A DNA stretch of 64,000 bases. It comes from Omphalotus guepiniiformis. Its lineage: Eukaryota; Basidiomycota; Agaricomycetes; Agaricales; Omphalotaceae. Positions 26,548-36,754 of this stretch are shown piece after piece (positions within the stretch are counted from its first letter, which is position 1; the number at the start of each line of letters is the position of its first letter). Position numbers and translations under genes: made by a program. The notes under the pieces are model-generated. The model made no database searches. It was not told the DNA's origin and was given only the letters and a program-made list of their open reading frames with translations. The stretch spans positions 1,550,001-1,614,000 of the forward strand of contig JAQOOI010000022.1 in NCBI GenBank assembly GCA_028554645.1, read 5' to 3'.

Positions 26548-29073
26548 TCATGATTGACGGACTTGGAGATTGTCCATGGAAATACCACCACCAGTAGACG
26601 ACGCGTCCACCTCCTTCTCTCCGGATGTTCGTCTTATCTTTGGCATATGTTCGAATACTGCATGAAGAATACGGAAAGGAATGGACATAGGGTATGCAAT
26701 GAAGATCCTGCATGTTAAAGATATCAAGTTAACAATGGATGTCGGCATAAGATAGCTCGAATAAGGAAATGCTGGGGATTTCATCGTGTTATCCGAGGGT
26801 TTTAGAAGCAAAGCTTCTACAGATTTTGAGACGCTGTGGATAGTAGCATCGACAGAGGCTGACGCCGTCAGCGGAAGGGCTTGGATAGACTTATTTCTGA
26901 CCGCGGTCGTTGCTTCCACCGCAGCATCTGCCACCCGTGGAGTGGCGTTAATTTCCACCGACACGCTTTCTACGTGAACTCCCACTGATTTATTGACCAG
27001 TGGGGGGCCCGAAAATTGCGTTGAACGCTCGGCTACTTGCGGTTTCACCCAGACGCCTTGATCCATCGTCAACACTGTGGCATCTATACCTTTCTCTGCC
27101 GTCTCGACCGGGGGTGGCGGCTCAGCTAGAAGGGGTTCAGGTGTTGCAGCTTTTCTCTCCATGAGACGAATGCTTTGAAGATGCGGCAAGTCGTCCAACA
27201 CTCTTTCCCACCCCTTTGCATTTGCCTCTATGTAGCCAGGGCGATTCCTCTCATGGAACCACCTAAGTGTCTCCAGGTAAGGAGCTAGATGACTGAGCAG
27301 GATGGGCACGTGTAGCGAGTCCTGAACCCAGGAATGGCCGACATGCAGGCGGCGAAGCGAGTCCGAGGATATTGATCGTAAGGAAAGGATTTCGGGACTG
27401 CCTCCCCTCGCGTTGATTACTACTGCAAGTGTATGCAAGCGTGAGCAGTGGGCTGTTAGTGGGGCCAGGTCTGCGAGAGTGAGCTTTGGCGGGCCTGTCT
27501 GAACGGGGAATCGTGCGAGAGGGCACAGTCTCAATTCTTCCAAGTTGGGGCAGCTGGATGCGAGCTGGAGTATATCAACTGCTATGAAGTGGATAGACTC
27601 CGGAAGATCGATCTCGAGGCGACTGAGGACTGGAAGGGGTGACAGATGCTCTAATGAGAGTCGACCGGCCGGGGGCCCTGCCCTCGGCGTAGAGCGAACG
27701 AGGTCATTGAAACGTGATGTTCCTGTCGCTGAGATGCGCAGCGATTGTAGTGACGACCCAAAACGCTCGCAGATCATATAGGATAATTCCATCCAATCTG
27801 TACCGACTGGAGGATCGTCGATGACTAGATCCAATTGCGTCAATGGACTCGAGAGATGCTTCAGGAAAACGGTGATGTTAGAGACATCTCCAGTTAGGTG
27901 CAAATAACGCATGCTGGCGAAAGCTACTTTGGACCTCAAATCACCAGTTAGCCGAAGAGATGATTTGCGTAGCTCAGAGAAGTCCAATTCTTCTCCTGAA
28001 AATACGCCACTATCGGTGGTGCCAAAAGAACTAGGAGTAGAATCTCCTGATCGGGAAGGGATTTCGTCAAAGAACCCTTCCACTGCTACGAATGTCCGGC
28101 CTGACATGTCAAGCTGTAGGCTTTTCAGCTGAGGCAGGGATGCAATCCATCTGCCTACAATGGGAGAGAATGCACCGGGGGCGACGAGGACGATCTTTTG
28201 CAACGCTTCTTGAGGAGCCATGATCTCTACAAATGAGTCGGGCAGTGGCTGTGGAGAAGTGAACGTGAATTTTTTCAGCTTCATGCGACTAGAAACATCG
28301 GCGAGTATTTTGTTGAGCGTGAGGAAGCGAGTGGTGCTAGCAAGCTCTAGCTGCAAACTCTCTAGCTCAGGATTCAAGAAGAGGTTGCTGTAATTCAAGG
28401 AATCTGAGCTTCCAACCTTCCAGGCAAGATGCTGCAGGTTAGGGAGCATATATTGTCTTGGGCGATTGTGCTCTAGCATGGGAAAGATGGAGGGTGACAT
28501 GCTGCTGGACGACTCATTGTAGGTGAGACTCCGTACTCGTTCGCCATATTTCATGATCTTACTCCAGTCTTCCTCATCTGGGTCCCTAGACTAGGGCCAA
28601 TGACATAAATGCTGTCGGTCGAGGGCGAAAACGGCAGAACTTACCAATCCAAGGCCAGGTTTGCGAGCTTTCTTCATCATTGTCGCAGGAAATAAACCGA
28701 TTAATGGAATGGGCGAGTCCAAGTCTCTCCACAGCACGTTCAACACAAGATCCGAAAGTGCTCGACATGTCCTCGCAAGTCTTGACAGCGAACGCCGGCC
28801 ATTTGGGGAGTCAAGTATAGCTTCGAAGAGCTTGGTAGCCGCATCGGGATCGTGAAGGACATTGAGAAACATCGTTGGACTGTATACGGAGTAAAAATGA
28901 TTCGTAGAAGATCTTCTGCTTCGCTTTTTATTCTTTTCCTTGGAATTAATGGAATTAATGGAACCTAAGCTGCTAGCAATACTGCGTATGCTTCCGTGTA
29001 AACTTGTACGTCGGCGTAAGGAATTTAGAGTCGATAGAATGTCGGACAGCCGTGAGGTTGAGCCAGAAGTCAT
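26548..29073 (-). CDS. F-box-like / leucine-rich protein
   Basis: About 810 residues in two exons, with one intron close to position 28595-28650. A basic Ser-rich N terminus is followed by a degenerate F-box around residues 75-120 (SLSRLARTCRALSDLVLNVLWRDLDS split: LARTCRAL and VLNVLWRDL). This is the form common in agaric genomes, where F-box proteins are greatly expanded. The middle carries irregular Leu-rich repeats (LQHLAWKV, LKSLQLDMSG, LRSLRIS-like pieces). The C terminus has a disordered linker and a hydrophobic segment near YLMPTSIVNLISLTCRIF that could be a membrane anchor or part of an unrecognised intron. Probable SCF ubiquitin-ligase adaptor; target unknown. Confidence 0.75.
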
Positions 29074-29477
29074 GTACGACTAGATGAGAATCAAGAGCTA
29101 CTTAACGCAAAAGCCTGCGTGTCTTGCATGCAGCGTTTGCAAATGAAGTCGTGCGCATAAGGTGCGGTTTCAAAATGTGACGATCGACCTATGAATACAA
29201 CTCAGTTATTTAAGCATCCATGCTGCAAATGCGAGGCAAAACACGATGAAGATACCTTGTAGACTGATGGTACTGATGAGGATGGCTTAACTGCCGCTCA
29301 TCTGTAGTGATCGTGCTATACCAGAAGGTAGAATTACAGAATGTCGCATGAATGCAGACGTTTGAATGCATGGTACCTGTACAGCAAACACCGCAACACG
29401 GTTTCAATGGGTAAAGGTGGACGTCAGAGGGAGAGGATATAATATTAACGTGATGGCACACAGTAGGAACACGAAGT
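29074..29477. other. intergenic between the F-box gene and SLD2
   Basis: About 400 nt upstream of the F-box start and downstream of the SLD2 stop. Short open frames on both strands look random. Likely holds the F-box promoter; nothing else recognised. Confidence 0.4.
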
Positions 29478-31151
29478 TTATAATTCTCCACTCGCCCAAG
29501 GAACCGGTTCTCCTTCCCAGTCCTCTTCGTCCTCGGCATATAATCTTCCCCCCTCTCCTTCTATAGCCTGACCAGGACTGTCAACATCCCCTACATCCCA
29601 GATCTCGCCTCCCTTTGATGAATCATAGTGCGTCGCTCGTCTTCCATACAGCAAATGTTCAAACACTCGCTCTTCCTGCGCATCTCGGGCCAATGAGTCG
29701 GAAGGATCTATCGCTAGCACATGCTTGAGTTTGTCAGGAAGGTCAACTTCAAATGCGCCACTCGAGGATTTGGGCGCGTGGCTGTTGGTGAGTCGACGGC
29801 CATATTGCATAATAAGATCGGGATCTGAATCAGGATCAGAATCGTCTGCGTCTGCGTCTGCGGCTCGAGGTCTGCGCGAAGGACTGGGCAAGACTTTGAT
29901 TTCATCACTAAGACTGTCCGTATCCTCGTCCGCATCGCGTTTCGTCCTCTTCCGATTCGGCTGTTTCCCTTTTCCTTTGTTCAAATTACTCGGGGCATGC
30001 TGGGAGGAAGCTTCAGGAGGAGGAGAAGGTGGTATAAGAGTGACGCCAGCGCTCGGGAGCTCGTCACGTTCAGTATCAGAGTCCGGTAAGACCCGTTTTC
30101 TTGAAATTCTATGCTTGGACGAGTCTTCTGTCATTTCGGTTGTTGTCACCGAACCGGACTGCGAGGTTGATCCTTCCTCCGTGTACAAGTTATCCTTCCC
30201 AGGAAACCATCCCTTCGATGAATGCCTTCCATTCATAACTACTTTTGGCCTTCTTGCTGCGCCTAAGACACTGTCCAGATCATCCTCGACGCCGACGGTA
30301 TCATGTTTCGCAGGACCAAACAGCCCTGCAGGCGCAGGGTTAGTTTTCGAACGCGAAAGCGCAGTTTTCTTGAATTCCGCTTGCTCTTCAAACAATGACT
30401 TAAATGACCTGATCCCAGCAGACGCCTTCACGGGGGAATCAGCGACAAAGGACGAGTCAGCACGCACACCCTCGTCATCATCACTACTGCTGGACGAGTC
30501 ACCGTGTCGTGTAAAGGTGAGGTGTGTTTGGCGAAGGACGCGTTGCCGCTTTCCTTTATTAGGAGAAGGAGAGACGGGCTCGCCCCTTAAGCGTTTCCGT
30601 GCGCGGGTGACTGCAGTGGAAGGTTCTGGAGGAATAGCGCTAGGAAAGACGAGTGTAGACGTAGAAGCCATCTTTGTTTCGTGCATGGAAGGAGAAGGAG
30701 AAGGTTGCCGTATGCGAGGTTTGGGCTTGGATTTCGTGGGGGTTGCGAAGGGATTAGGACTAAGTGTAGGTTTTTCTGCCACGGCTGGAAGCACTCTCTG
30801 CTTCCCTTTCTTCTCCGGAGAGAATGGATTGAACGATGTGAGAGGTGCAGTGGTTTCGACTGCACGAGAAAGCAATAGAGAAGAAGGACGCCCAGGAGGA
30901 GTAGAAGAACGGCTCAAGCTGGAAGGCCGACTTACACCAGGCTGATCTGAGGTGACTTTGGATAATTTCTTGTACAGTTTGTACTTTGCCGCTATGAATA
31001 CATTGAGCAAAGCGGGGTGAAACTGAGATAAGGACCCACCAATAGAAGGATTCTCTTTGATATCGTCAACAGTAGGAGTTCTTCCATGATTGCTCTTGAA
31101 ATTGCGCTCCCAACCTTTAATTTCTGTACGAACTGACGCGAGGTCGTGCAT
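29478..31151 (-). CDS. SLD2: DNA replication initiation regulator SLD2 (DRC1)
   Basis: S-phase CDK target that, once phosphorylated, binds Dpb11 and helps load the replicative helicase. The N-terminal domain matches the family: LRTEIKGWE-like start (VRTEIKGWERNF), GRTPTVDDIKENP, then AAKYKLYKKLSK after removal of a 48 nt in-frame, stop-free intron (about 30990-31038). The remaining ~480 residues are disordered and rich in Ser/Thr-Pro pairs, as expected for a CDK substrate, with basic patches and an acidic tail. The start is the ATG at 31151; upstream in-frame sequence exists but is not family-like. Divergent from the next gene with 152 nt between starts. Confidence 0.85.
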   Translation of the reverse strand: MHDLASVRTEIKGWERNFKSNHGRTPTVDDIKENPSIGGSLSQFHPALLNVFIAAKYKLYKKLSKVTSDQPGVSRPSSLSRSSTPPGRPSSLLLSRAVETTAPLTSFNPFSPEKKGKQRVLPAVAEKPTLSPNPFATPTKSKPKPRIRQPSPSPSMHETKMASTSTLVFPSAIPPEPSTAVTRARKRLRGEPVSPSPNKGKRQRVLRQTHLTFTRHGDSSSSSDDDEGVRADSSFVADSPVKASAGIRSFKSLFEEQAEFKKTALSRSKTNPAPAGLFGPAKHDTVGVEDDLDSVLGAARRPKVVMNGRHSSKGWFPGKDNLYTEEGSTSQSGSVTTTEMTEDSSKHRISRKRVLPDSDTERDELPSAGVTLIPPSPPPEASSQHAPSNLNKGKGKQPNRKRTKRDADEDTDSLSDEIKVLPSPSRRPRAADADADDSDPDSDPDLIMQYGRRLTNSHAPKSSSGAFEVDLPDKLKHVLAIDPSDSLARDAQEERVFEHLLYGRRATHYDSSKGGEIWDVGDVDSPGQAIEGEGGRLYAEDEEDWEGEPVPWASGEL

Positions 31152-31303
31152 TGGAGAGACGCGTCGAACAATACGCTGTATAATACATACAGTGCCAAAC
31201 AAAAGAACACGCCACAGCAACGGTCACGCCCCCTCGGCAGTTTCTCACTGACACCACCACTGCAGCCAGCAGGTGACCGTTTTGTAATACTCTCTCTTTT
31301 ACC
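31152..31303. promoter_or_regulatory. 152 bp divergent promoter of SLD2 and the KEN-box gene
   Basis: Both start codons point outward from this short GC-rich gap, so the two genes probably share regulatory sequence. No MCB-type ACGCGT core is in the gap itself, though an acgcgtc string lies just inside the SLD2 start at 31158-31164. Shared cell-cycle control is an inference. Confidence 0.45.
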
Positions 31304-33451
31304 ATGAACCGCCCTCGCCAGAGCGTTCTTGCCCAGTTCGACCCTCTTCTTGCTGAGGATGAGCCTCGCTATCTGTCAGATTCTGACGAAGAATCAGACC
31401 CAGACAAGGAGAATAATGCTCCTCAACGGAACGAGCTCACCATGACAGCATTCTTCAAGCGGACGTACAAACGTGATCACGCTCAGCCAGTCGTCCTCAG
31501 GCGACGTCTTGTCGACGTTGGAGACGTGACGGTTGCCGACTTGTCCGCTGAAGTAGCTGAAGCTGACGAGGAGCAAGTTGACCTGAACGACGAGAACGAG
31601 GTAGAGGACAGCGCGAATGTCTTTTCAGCAGAGACACCAAAACGCCCTAGCGTCAGACCCATGCCTCACACTCCACGCACTCCTCTGGCTGAAATTGTTT
31701 TGGAGCACGATCCTATGCCTGACCTACCTCGCAAGAAACCTTTTAAACGATCTTCACCGATATTCACTTCTCATCCAGAAGAGGCGAATCAAGCCCGTGA
31801 AATCTCCTCCCTTAGCTCACTCGTCGATGCAGTCAACTTGGCAGGGACGTCATTTGGTCAGGCCAAATCTACCGATCCCCTCTCTGCGTCAGCCATCCGG
31901 CACTCGTCGAACAACTCCGTGCTTCCTCCGAGAATTCAAGTGGATGATTCCGAAGCCGATGCAGCTTTACCAGAGTCCATTCTCAACACATCTGCTCCGT
32001 TCACCGATCCCCCACCTACTTTAAGCGCCACAAAAGATTCCTCTGACGCGCCGCGTTCGTCTCTTTTGGTTCCACGCAGCGCTGCCCCCACGACGTCTTC
32101 AAGCGATCCTAGTCGTCTATCTCTCGACCTTCATGCATCTTTCCAACTTCAGTCCGAGACAAGCTTCGACCTGCTCAATGACAGGATCTCCTTCTTCGAT
32201 ACTCAAGAGAAAGGGATGGCTTCCTTTCTTAATGCGTTAGACGATGATAGCTTCCGTGAAGAAATTGTAAAACAAGATAATCAGTCATCGGTTTGTAAGT
32301 TTTCGATGATTTCACTTAAATATCGTAACACCTAACAACGTCTGTCCGAAAGCCTCGCTGTCGTCCGCCGACACCAGTTGAGTGTGATCATGTTGCTCCT
32401 ACGAGTTTCGTATTGATTAGATCTCATAGCTCCGGAGCCTGTGACCCGCCCTTCTACACCACGCGAACCGAAACACGATAGTGAGTCTCTTGCATTTCCC
32501 TGATGATTGCGTGAGCTGATTTAGTCTTTAGCCACTCCTGTGCAGGACCCAAAAACCTGTCGTAAATTCCAATCCGAAGAACGCGTGTCGCCCGTGCCCT
32601 CAACAGTACGGTCGAAACACACCGGTATGTCGCGCCCTCTTTTTCCAGATTAGACTAAGAATATGACCTCCCCCCTCGCTGGTATAGTCCTGCCGTCGGA
32701 AAGACGATCATCTCTAACAGCCTCTGATGCGAGCGAGTCTCTGTTCGCCCCCTTCATTGCTCAATCTAACGCTTTAGTCACTCCTGCTGTTTCTCGAACT
32801 GCAGTGACCACCGTCCCGGCGTTACGAGTCATCAAACGTACCAAGAGATATGATGATGAGAGACTGACTTCGGCCTCATCTCGCACGACAGATACCCACT
32901 CTACCGCTACTTCTGGTGATACACGCGGGTCATCCAATACCTTTTCAGCGCCCCTATCAAAACCCACCCGGCCCAGTTCTACTCTGCCAGCCAAAATATC
33001 AACTCCGTTGATCTCCGCTGTTGTCCGTCCAGGAGGACCGATGCGGGTGCTTGTCACAGAAAGTTCCGCACCTTCTGTCAGAGGCATGCCCCGACCACCA
33101 ATCCCCAAACTTGGAAACCCATCCACTGGAAATGGACCAAGGCGAATCTTGCTTCCTGAGCCCGCCACCTCATTGAAACCCATTGCCGCTCAGACGCTGT
33201 CAGCTAATGCCATGAACACAGTCAAGGCGAAATCCGTTTCTCAGCCTGTTCCTCGTGCCATTGCTTCTAGGGCTGCAGTGTCTGGTGTGCCTCGTCCTGT
33301 CTCTACTGTCCCTAGTGTCTCCGTGTCGAGACTTCCTGCTCCCTCTGGTATTGCGAGACTTGGGCGCAAACGTGCCACCACGAGCACTGGTGAAGCAAGA
33401 ACTGGAACTGATGCTCCTGTCAGAGGTTTGCCCCGCCGTGTCGCGCAGTGA
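31304..33451 (+). CDS. unknown disordered protein with N-terminal KEN box
   Basis: Exon 1 (31304 to about 32295) and the last exon (about 32691-33451) are joined through three small exons with GT-AG introns, all in phase 1. Residues 35-37 are Lys-Glu-Asn in the context DPDKENNAP. This is the extended APC/C-Cdh1 degron, followed by a basic TAFFKRTYKRD segment. A short folded-looking block (SFDLLNDRISFFDTQEKG) ends exon 1. The C-terminal ~250 residues are basic and rich in Pro/Arg/Ser, ending in Arg-rich sequence typical of DNA or microtubule binding. I do not recognise a family. Pairing with SLD2 and the KEN box suggest a cell-cycle role, which is inference. Confidence 0.7.
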
Positions 33452-33875
33452 TGGGCGGCAGATATCAATAAGGGTGTGGGCCCGTCCGAGTTATGGTCTT
33501 CGAGACATGTATTTATGATGCTTTCACCGTTCACAACATGACATTATGCTCCGACGATTCAAATATTTCATGGCACCAATCAATACATCTCCGCATGCAA
33601 GCAGATAAATACACATTTACTCATTCACCATGTCATTCTCAACTGTAGTTCAACGCAATATCATGTGGAATATTATCTATATATCTCATTCCTTTTGAGA
33701 TACGTTGGTGAGCTTAGCACAACTTCGCATGGCTTGGTAAGATGGATGTGCACCTGACCGTTCAAAGTACGGAATCAATTGTTCGTTGAATGTCATTCAG
33801 TGAGGCTTATCTCATCCTTTCTCGAGCTACCTTTCATCACTTCCTTTGAGTTTTCCGTCTAAACTCATTTGCAAT
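33452..33875. other. intergenic, tandem genes
   Basis: About 420 nt between the KEN-box gene stop and the monooxygenase start, AT-rich toward the 5' end of the latter. No other gene recognised; it presumably contains the monooxygenase promoter. Confidence 0.4.
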
Positions 33876-36468
33876 GTCAGATTCAGACTCACGTCCATGG
33901 CCAGCTGAAAATGCAAGAGGTTACAAGATCCCAGACCAACGTTTTGGTACCGCAAGTACACGTTGGTTATTCTTGTCGTGTTGAAGCTCATACCGCTACC
34001 TTTCAAGCACTGTCCAATTAAAGTTATCGCGATTGGAGCAGGAATTTCAGGGATATGCCTGGCTCACGACGTCCAGGACCATGGGGAAGATATTGATCTC
34101 ACCATCTATGAAATGGGTTCAGATGTTGGAGGAACATGGTTTTGGAACAAGTAAATCTTGTTCTATGCAGGATCGCCTTTTACTGACTATATCATCTCCT
34201 CAGATATCCCGGATGCAGATGCGATATTCCCTCAGTCAACTACCAAGTTAGTCGAATATCGACGGTATTTCCGTACATTCAAGTCCCATATCTAGATGTC
34301 CTGGAGTCCTAAATCAGACTGGTCTGAATTCTATTCAGCGGCTCCTGAAATTCACATGTACTACGAAAGTTTAGTCAAAAAGTTGATCTTGCTTCATTTG
34401 ACTTGATCCACCACTAGATTGAAAGGATCTACCTTAGGTTCGGCCTTGGAAAGTACATTCGCCTCTCACACGAAGTCATCAAAGCTGAGTGGCTTGATGA
34501 GGAGAGGAAATGGCGTCTCACTGTGCGAAGTCCTGATGGTAAAGAGTTTGAAGACGAATGTAACGTGTTTGTAAATGCTGGTGGTTAGTATGTCTCATTA
34601 ACAATTGCTGAAATCTATTAAAGCATACTGAAGGTGTTTTAAACGCATGGAAATGGCCTGAAATTGATGGTGAGCGTAAGGCATATCTCTTCACCTGTAC
34701 TGTTCACCTTCTGGATTAGGTCTGCATGACTTCAAAGGCACGCTATGTCATACTGCTCGCTGGCCTGACAATATTGACTACAAAGGCAAGCGTGTCGCAG
34801 TCATAGGTTCTGGGAGCTCCGGTATACAGGTACTGGCGACCATCCATTCTGAAGCTAAGCAAATCTACCACTGGATCCGTTCTCCGACCTGGATTACGAC
34901 CGCTTTTGCTCATCAATTCGCTGGACCTAATGGCAAGAACTTCGAATGTGAGGCTCGTGCCTCTCTACTGACTCTGAAGACGCAAACTCAACGTTGCATC
35001 AGATACTGAAGAGCAGAAAAGGGCTTTTGCAGAAGATCCCAATCTCTCTCTGAGGTACCGCAAAATGATCGAAGTATACATTGCTTTTCCCATGTTATTC
35101 ATATCATTTGACTCTAATTTAGAGTGAGCTCAACCAACGGTTTAAATTCATTGTACAAGGGACGACAGAGCAGAAGGCTGCCCTCCAGGTATGTTCTGTC
35201 AGCCTGAATCATTTCAATATACTGGTTACTTACTCGATTCAAACCAGTTTGCCAACGCTGATATGCGAAGGCGGTTGAACGGAGATGAGAGACTGATTGA
35301 AGCTATCGTTCCCACCAAGTTTGTCGTTGGATGCCGCAGGCCAACACCAGGAAACGGCTATCTCGAAGCACTGTTAGAACCCAATGTACAGGTTTTCACG
35401 AAGATGTTTCAGAAGATCACTGAAAAAGGTTTTATTGACGCTGACGGCAACGAACATGAAGTCGACATCATCATCTGCGCCACGTTCGGACTTCCTATTG
35501 TTCTCCACTAGACAACGCGTAATATATTGTTCAATTTCAGCGGCTTCGATACTAGCTTCAGACCTAGGTTTCCCGTAATTGCGAGAGGAGTCAATGTACA
35601 GGATAGATGGAGAAAATATCCTGTTGATTCCGTGAGTTTTGACCTGCAGGCTTTCGTCTTTCGTGTTAACTGTCGTTCCGCCAAGTATCTGTCCTTGGCA
35701 GTGAAAGGCACGCCAAATGTTCGTGATCTGTCGTTCAAACTATAATGCTACGCTGATAACGATACAGTACTTCATGTACTACGGCCCTCATGGTCCGACG
35801 GGGCATGGGTCTGGTGCTCCAATGATTGAAGCTAGTAAGCCCCTCATTTGGAGTTAAACATAAAAATCGACGTTAGGTTCATTCTCAGTGACCCGTTGCT
35901 TCATGCAAATTATCAAGAAGATGCAGATAGAGAATATCATCTCTATGACAATCAAGGACAAGGCTGCAGACGACTTCAACGAGCATCGCGAGCTCTACCT
36001 GAAGCGGACGGCATGGGCTGGACAGTGCAGTTCTTGGTTTAGGCCTGGCCCTGACGGTATGTCGTCTTACTGTGGACTTATGTCCCTCTGATATCGTATG
36101 TATGCAGTGAGCCCAGTGATGTTTCCTGGTAACCGGGTTCTGTTCATTGAGCTGCTCACAAACATCCGATGGGAAGACTGGGACTACGAGTATGGGTACG
36201 CTGGAAACAGGTAGATACACATGAACGATTCATTCCGTTTGTTGTCACTCAGAGGCTGGCTTCAACCCCAACTTAGGTTCGGTTATCTCGGGAACGGGTT
36301 CACTATGCGCGAGATAGATGGTAGAGGTACCGAGTATCAGTTTTTGTTGCTACATATCTATTTCCTCAATTGTTCCCGGCAGATACGACGTTCTACTACG
36401 GACTTCTCGATGGCACAGATCAGCAACCTGATTATTCTGACCTTCGGACTATATGGTATCATGGGTAA
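33876..36468 (+). CDS. Baeyer-Villiger-type FAD monooxygenase
   Basis: NADPH-dependent flavoenzyme that inserts oxygen next to a ketone. Motifs in order: FAD Rossmann GAGISG; GGTWFWN with the following YPGCRCD; the type I BVMO fingerprint FKGTLCHTARWP (F-x-G-x-x-x-H-x-x-x-W-P); the NADPH Rossmann GSGSSGIQ; ATGFDTSF; and NYFMYYGPHGPTGHGS. About fourteen small exons were joined. The first junction has two possible acceptors. All others fit GT-AG without breaking the frame. The start is the ATG at 33876 and the stop is TAA 36466-36468. The substrate is unknown. Neighbours are cell-cycle and disordered proteins, so no metabolite cluster is implied. Confidence 0.85.
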
Positions 36469-36754
36469 ACAAATCCATTTTTTTCGTCGCCGTATCGATC
36501 TAGCGCATTGCAAAGCATTCGTTGTTCTAGCCTAATGACATGAATTATACAGCAGTCCATGAAATCGATGCAGATGAAAGAATAGTCCAGTTGATAGTTT
36601 ACGCGTACAACAGATTATACCAGTGATTTGAGAGAACATGAAAAGATATCATACAGTAAGAATGACATTGTCCCAGCAAGGCATGCGAAGAAGGGATAGA
36701 AAGAAGGCGCGATCTTTATATCCGTGGACACAATTGACAGGAGCAGGCGAGATT
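36469..36754. other. intergenic, convergent 3' flanks
   Basis: 286 nt between convergent stop codons, with no recognisable gene or repeat. Confidence 0.4.

Noticed and set aside
29725..30945. Long open frame (406 codons) on the + strand
   Set aside because: It lies antisense to the SLD2 coding sequence, its composition mirrors the Ser/Pro-rich sense strand, and it has no domain. It is a shadow of the real gene.
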